7,555 nt of DNA from Chloroflexota bacterium (GTDB taxonomy: Bacteria > Chloroflexota > Limnocylindria > Limnocylindrales > CSP1-4). Below are positions 5,078 through 7,555 of the stretch, one piece after another. The notes under the pieces are model-generated. The model made no database searches. It saw only the letters and a program-made list of their open reading frames with translations, and was not told the DNA's origin. The stretch covers positions 1 through 7,555 of the forward strand of contig JAJYGO010000273.1 of assembly GCA_021785115.1 (NCBI GenBank), written 5' to 3'. How positions within the stretch are numbered: the stretch's first letter is position 1; each line of letters begins with the position of its first letter. The position numbers and the translations under genes were made by a program.

Positions 5078-5335
5078 ATGTCCGACTCCGATGGCGGGCG
5101 CCTGCTGGCGCCTGCCACCCTGCCGGCGGGGCACCGGTGCCGCAGCGACGATCTCGCCTACACCGACGTGGGCACCTGGTACCGCGACCACGTCGGGCGG
5201 GTCCCCGTGCAGGCCGCGGCGGCCCTCGAACGGTACATGCAGGCGCACGACGCCACGTTCGCCGAGGCGTTCCGGGCGCTCACCGGCCGAGGCGCCCCGA
5301 TCGTCCTGCTCGAGCGTCCCGACCAGGACGGGTAG
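5078..5335 (+). CDS. 85-aa protein of unknown function under SAM riboswitch control
   Basis: I do not recognise this protein. It is 85 aa long and probably soluble and cytoplasmic, with no signal peptide or membrane segment. The middle is acidic and aromatic (SDDLAYTDVGTWYRDHVGR, 23-41), followed by a likely helical part (VQAAAALERYMQAHDA, 44-59, then FAEAFRALTG) and a short strand-like IVLLER. There is a single Cys (C21) and no metal-binding cluster. Codon third positions are almost all G or C, as in real genes here, and the Shine-Dalgarno sequence 7 bases upstream fixes the start; the frame is open far upstream but that is non-coding leader. The riboswitch directly in front implies a role tied to S-adenosylmethionine or methionine supply, for example a small uptake, enzyme-partner or regulatory protein. 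That is inference from position only. The next gene is 172 bases away with its own promoter, so this is probably a single-gene unit. Confidence 0.82.
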   Translation: MSDSDGGRLLAPATLPAGHRCRSDDLAYTDVGTWYRDHVGRVPVQAAAALERYMQAHDATFAEAFRALTGRGAPIVLLERPDQDG

Positions 5336-5465
5336 CCGGCACGGCCGCGGGCTGGGCGCTGGGTCTGTGCCGAGACGAGGGCGGCAGAGCCGGCGCGCCG
5401 GTCGTGCGTGGCCGATCTGTCGCCCGGCGGGGCAGGATGCCCACGCACGCCAGCGGTCGCCTCCG

Positions 5466-5495
5466 GGCCAGCCCAGGCGTGAGCGATCGCTGGCC
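5466..5495. repeat. Inverted repeat abutting the GT87 promoter
   Basis: GGCCAGC (5466-5472) and GCTGGCC (5489-5495), perfect 7-bp arms with a 16-base spacer that itself contains the palindrome GCGATCGC (5483-5490, overlapping the right arm). It directly precedes the -10 box at 5496, where a repressor would block RNA polymerase. It could instead be chance in GC-rich DNA. Confidence 0.35.
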
Positions 5496-5501
5496 TATGA
5501 T
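5496..5501 (+). promoter_or_regulatory. -10 box of the GT87 gene (leaderless type)
   Basis: TATGAT, 6 bases before ATG 5508, in a GC-rich stretch where such an AT-rich hexamer stands out. No Shine-Dalgarno sequence precedes 5508, consistent with a leaderless mRNA. Confidence 0.6.
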
Positions 5502-5507
5502 CGGCCC

Positions 5508-6758
5508 ATGCGCGGGGAGGAGGACGACAGCGCGATGCCCCGGACGCCCCTGTCTGGCGGCGGATCCCGACTGGTCGGCGCTGTCGCCCCGGCGCTGCGG
5601 CACCCGGAGTTCAGCCGGACCGACGCAGCGGCCGGGGCACTGGCACTCGTCGGGGCGGTCGTGCTCGCGGCCGCGCTCGTCGCGTTCCAGGGCTCCGTCG
5701 GCTCGGCGTACGACTTCGCCGCCTACTTCCACGCCGCCCAGCGACTGACCGCCGGACAGTCGCTGTACCAGGCAGTCACGCAGCAGGGGCCGTTCGCACC
5801 GGGGCCGGCGGGCCTGTACCTGTACCCACCGCCGCTGGCGGTGCTGCTGCGTGCCATCGTCCCGCTGGGCGCGACCGCGGCCGCGCTGGTATGGCAGGCG
5901 CTCCACGTCGCCGCGCTCGTGCTCGCGTGCGCGGTCCTCCCCGTGCCGCGCCGGGTGCGCCTCGCCACGTTCGGCGTGGCGGGTCTCTCCCTGCCGGTCC
6001 TGCTCGATCTCAACCTGGGCAACGTGAGCCTGTTCGTGCTCCTGGCGGGGGCCGTGGCGTGGCGCGCAGCCGCCGAGGTTGGCGGGCCCCGGGAGAGCGG
6101 CCGCGAGCGACGGACGCCGATCCTCGCCACCGCGCGCCGGGGGTGGGCCGTCGGCGCCGGGGTCCTGGTCGCGCTCGCCATCGCCGTGCGCCCCGAGGTC
6201 GGGATCCTGCTGCTGTGGTGGGCCGGGCGCCGCCAGTGGGTCCCGCTGCTCGCCGCCGGCGTGGCCGGCCTTGCGTTGGCGATCGGCTCGACGCTGGTCG
6301 CGGGGATCGACGTCTGGCAGGCCTACGGGCGGTTGCTCCTCGATCTGCGCAGTGCAGGGACGGCCTCAAGCGACGTCGGGCTCGCAACACTTGCCGCGCA
6401 AGCCGGCTTCGCGGAGCCCCTGCCCACGCTGGCCTTCGCGCTCGGCGCCGTCCTGGCGCTCGCCGCGGTGCTCGCGGGGTCGCGACGCGATGGGGAGTCG
6501 GGCCTGGTGGCGGCCATGGTGGCGACCCTGCTGGTGGTGCCACTGCTCTGGCCCCACTACCTGACGCTGCTGATCCTGCCTGCAGCGTTGCTGGCGTCAC
6601 GTGGTCGAGCCTGGGGTCTGGCGCTGCCGCTCCTGGCGTGGCTGCCGGGCCCGGCCCTTCCGTTGCTGGCCTTGGTGGGCTGCTGGGTGCCGATGCTGGG
6701 CGCGGCTGGGTCCAGGGCTCGGCCGCCGCACGACGCGGCACCTGCCGGAGCGAGTTGA
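5508..6758 (+). CDS. GT87 family (DUF2029) membrane glycosyltransferase
   Basis: A 416-aa polytopic membrane protein of the GT87 family (PimE-like), which transfers a sugar, typically mannose, from a polyprenyl-phosphate donor to a lipid or glycan on the outer face of the membrane. Family marks in order: a first membrane helix (about 40-60), YDFAAYFHAAQRLTAGQSLY with the likely catalytic D69, LYLYPPPLAVLL, a LNLGNVSLFVLL segment, IAVRPEVGILLL, and PLLWPHYLTLLILP near the C-terminus. About ten hydrophobic segments are visible, and the length is normal. ATG 5508 is chosen for the TATGAT box 6 bases upstream; ATG 5535 is the alternative, with GGAGGAGG (5516-5523) eleven bases before it, giving 407 aa. 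The acceptor cannot be told from sequence. The gene ends 3 bases from the convergent DUF192 gene. It may contribute to envelope glycolipids or to glycosylation near the Tad pilus locus, but no other glycan gene is in view. Confidence 0.88.
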   Translation: MRGEEDDSAMPRTPLSGGGSRLVGAVAPALRHPEFSRTDAAAGALALVGAVVLAAALVAFQGSVGSAYDFAAYFHAAQRLTAGQSLYQAVTQQGPFAPGPAGLYLYPPPLAVLLRAIVPLGATAAALVWQALHVAALVLACAVLPVPRRVRLATFGVAGLSLPVLLDLNLGNVSLFVLLAGAVAWRAAAEVGGPRESGRERRTPILATARRGWAVGAGVLVALAIAVRPEVGILLLWWAGRRQWVPLLAAGVAGLALAIGSTLVAGIDVWQAYGRLLLDLRSAGTASSDVGLATLAAQAGFAEPLPTLAFALGAVLALAAVLAGSRRDGESGLVAAMVATLLVVPLLWPHYLTLLILPAALLASRGRAWGLALPLLAWLPGPALPLLALVGCWVPMLGAAGSRARPPHDAAPAGAS

Positions 6759-6761
6759 GCG

Positions 6762-7259
6762 CTACGCGATCGTGGCGGGGCTGGTGGCGGACCCGCGAGG
6801 GCCGTCAGACGCCGCCTCGAACCGCACCGTGTCCCCGCGGCGCAGCCCGGCCCGGGCTGCGGCGCCGGCTTCCAGCTCCAGGCACCCCCGGGCGCCGCGC
6901 ACGAACCAGACCACGCCGACCCAGGGGCGCAGGTGCTCGCGTATCGCCACGACCTGCCACGCCGTGGGTTCGGGACGCGACCGACGGAGGGTTCTGGCCG
7001 ACGGACTGCTGCCGGTGGCCGTGCTCGCCCCCGCCGGTGCCGGTGGCCCCTCCTCGGCCGCTGCCAGGAAGACGGCGTCGATGGCAAAGCGCATGAAGAG
7101 CATGTGGATGCTCGCGTCGGTGGGGAGCCAGAGTCCTTCGCCCGGCGCCAGAGTGCGTCGGCCCATGAGACCCCTGAGCCGCCCCCAGAGTGACCGAGCG
7201 GGTCGGACGTCGGTCGCGAGCAGGGCCCCCGTTCGCTGGACCCGGACGGCGGAGGGCAT
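6762..7259 (-). CDS. DUF192 family protein
   Basis: A 165-aa small beta-rich protein of the DUF192 family, whose biochemical function is not established. The family pattern is clear: RLRGLMGRRTLAPGEGLWL (residues 27-45), IHMLFMRFAIDAVFLA (51-66), LRPWVGVVWFVRGARGCLEL (110-129) and AGAAARAGLRRGDTVRF (131-147). Between the second and third blocks, residues about 71-101 form a Pro/Ala/Ser/Thr/Arg-rich stretch longer than the short turn usual there. No convincing signal peptide is present in this start choice. DUF192 genes often sit beside tad pilus genes in high-GC Gram-positive-type and Chloroflexota genomes, and here one follows tadC on the same strand (87-base gap), so co-transcription is likely. 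A palindrome overlaps the start codon. Confidence 0.86.
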   Translation of the reverse strand: MPSAVRVQRTGALLATDVRPARSLWGRLRGLMGRRTLAPGEGLWLPTDASIHMLFMRFAIDAVFLAAAEEGPPAPAGASTATGSSPSARTLRRSRPEPTAWQVVAIREHLRPWVGVVWFVRGARGCLELEAGAAARAGLRRGDTVRFEAASDGPRGSATSPATIA

Positions 7260-7274
7260 GACCCTTGAGGGTCA
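7259..7274. repeat. Palindrome overlapping the DUF192 start codon
   Basis: TGACCCTTGAGGGTCA: perfect 7-bp arms with a 2-base centre. Its left end overlaps the first base of the DUF192 start codon. It resembles an operator, or could fold as a small hairpin hiding the AAGGG in front of the ATG. Confidence 0.4.
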
Positions 7275-7286
7275 GGAACGGGCGGA

Positions 7287-7304
7287 CGGGGCACCGATGC
7301 CCCG
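7287..7304 (-). terminator. GC-rich hairpin between tadC and the DUF192 gene
   Basis: CGGGGCA (7287-7293), loop CCGA, TGCCCCG (7298-7304): a perfect 7-bp stem 42 bases downstream of the tadC stop. There is no T-run, so it may be a weak terminator or an mRNA 3'-end stabiliser rather than a full intrinsic terminator. Confidence 0.35.
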
Positions 7305-7346
7305 AACGACCGGCCCGCGTGCGTTCATCCCGTGGCCTGCCGGTGC

Positions 7347-7555
7347 TCAGTGGCCACCGGTGTTCAGGTTGACCGCGATCAGGATCAGCGCCGGTCCGAG
7401 GATCACGGCGAACAAGGACGGGAAGATGCAGCCCACCAGCGGGAACAGCATCTTGATCGGCGCCTGCGCGGCCTGCTCCTCCGCGCGCTGCCGGCGCTCG
7501 ATGCGCAGCTGCTCCGACTGCACCTGGAGCACCTTGCTGATCGAGACACCCAGCT
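7347..7555 (-). CDS. tadC: TadC, type II secretion F-domain protein (C-terminal part)
   Basis: The last 68 residues of a tight-adherence (Tad/Flp) pilus inner-membrane platform protein; the gene runs off the window. Visible are LGVSISKVLQVQSEQLRIER, then the typical RRQRAEEQAAQAPIKMLFPL, and a final membrane helix (VGCIFPSLFAVILGPALIL). The basic RRxRAEExAxxAPxKMLFPL followed by the Pro-containing helix is characteristic of TadC. With TadB it forms the membrane core on which the TadA ATPase assembles Flp pilins. The frame stays open to the edge with no start inside the domain. Further tad genes are expected to the right, upstream in transcription. Confidence 0.88.
   Translation of the reverse strand, partial: LGVSISKVLQVQSEQLRIERRQRAEEQAAQAPIKMLFPLVGCIFPSLFAVILGPALILIAVNLNTGGH

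Noticed and set aside
3992..5335. 447-codon frame that ends with the 85-aa protein
   Set aside because: It crosses two HNH genes in another frame and the whole riboswitch. Only the part after the Shine-Dalgarno sequence at 5065-5070 looks coding.
5390..5401. CCGGCGCGCCGG palindrome as a regulatory site
   Set aside because: A 12-bp all-G/C palindrome is not surprising in this composition, and it is not placed at a promoter.
5891..7096. 401-codon plus-strand frame over the GT87 and DUF192 genes
   Set aside because: Arg/Pro/Gly-rich shadow of two genes with clear family motifs in other frames.

Overview
High-GC (roughly 70%) bacterial chromosomal DNA with a patch of mobile elements at its left end. 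The gene types (Tad pilus TadC, a GT87 polytopic glycosyltransferase, DUF192), the strong G/C bias at third codon positions, and several TANNNT -10 boxes 6-7 nt before an ATG (leaderless style) suggest Chloroflexota (perhaps a Limnocylindria-like lineage) or Actinomycetota. This placement is inference; there is no rRNA or other marker gene.

Layout. 1-95: right end of an IS630-family element whose transposase start lies at the window edge. 113-1267: an IS481-like element with 14-bp inverted ends and a frameshifted DDE transposase. 1276-2412: a complete, apparently intact IS630-family element between TA dinucleotides; its coding frame is open from one end to the other. 2463-4832: a small XRE regulator diverging from a rightward row of three predicted nucleases: a RecB/Cas4-like PD-(D/E)XK protein, a phage-type HNH protein, and an HNH protein with two predicted N-terminal membrane segments. 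This looks like phage-derived or defence-type accessory cargo. 4943-5335: promoter, SAM riboswitch and an 85-aa protein of unknown function. 5508-6758: a GT87 membrane mannosyltransferase-like protein. 6762-7555, leftward: a DUF192 protein and the C-terminus of TadC, the edge of a Tad pilus locus that continues beyond the window.

The most notable item is the riboswitch at 4972-5067. It has the SAM-I/S-box clan core: AGAG, a kink-turn GAG...CGACGA, GCCCGGCAACC, a P3 hairpin and GGTGCC. It also has a 6-bp P1 stem and a possible P2-loop pseudoknot. The 3' strand of P1 runs into the Shine-Dalgarno sequence of the 85-aa gene, so S-adenosylmethionine would be expected to repress translation of a protein I do not recognise. 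This points to an undescribed small protein in methionine/SAM metabolism.

No gap between genes exceeds 300 bases. I saw no tRNA, rRNA or CRISPR array.
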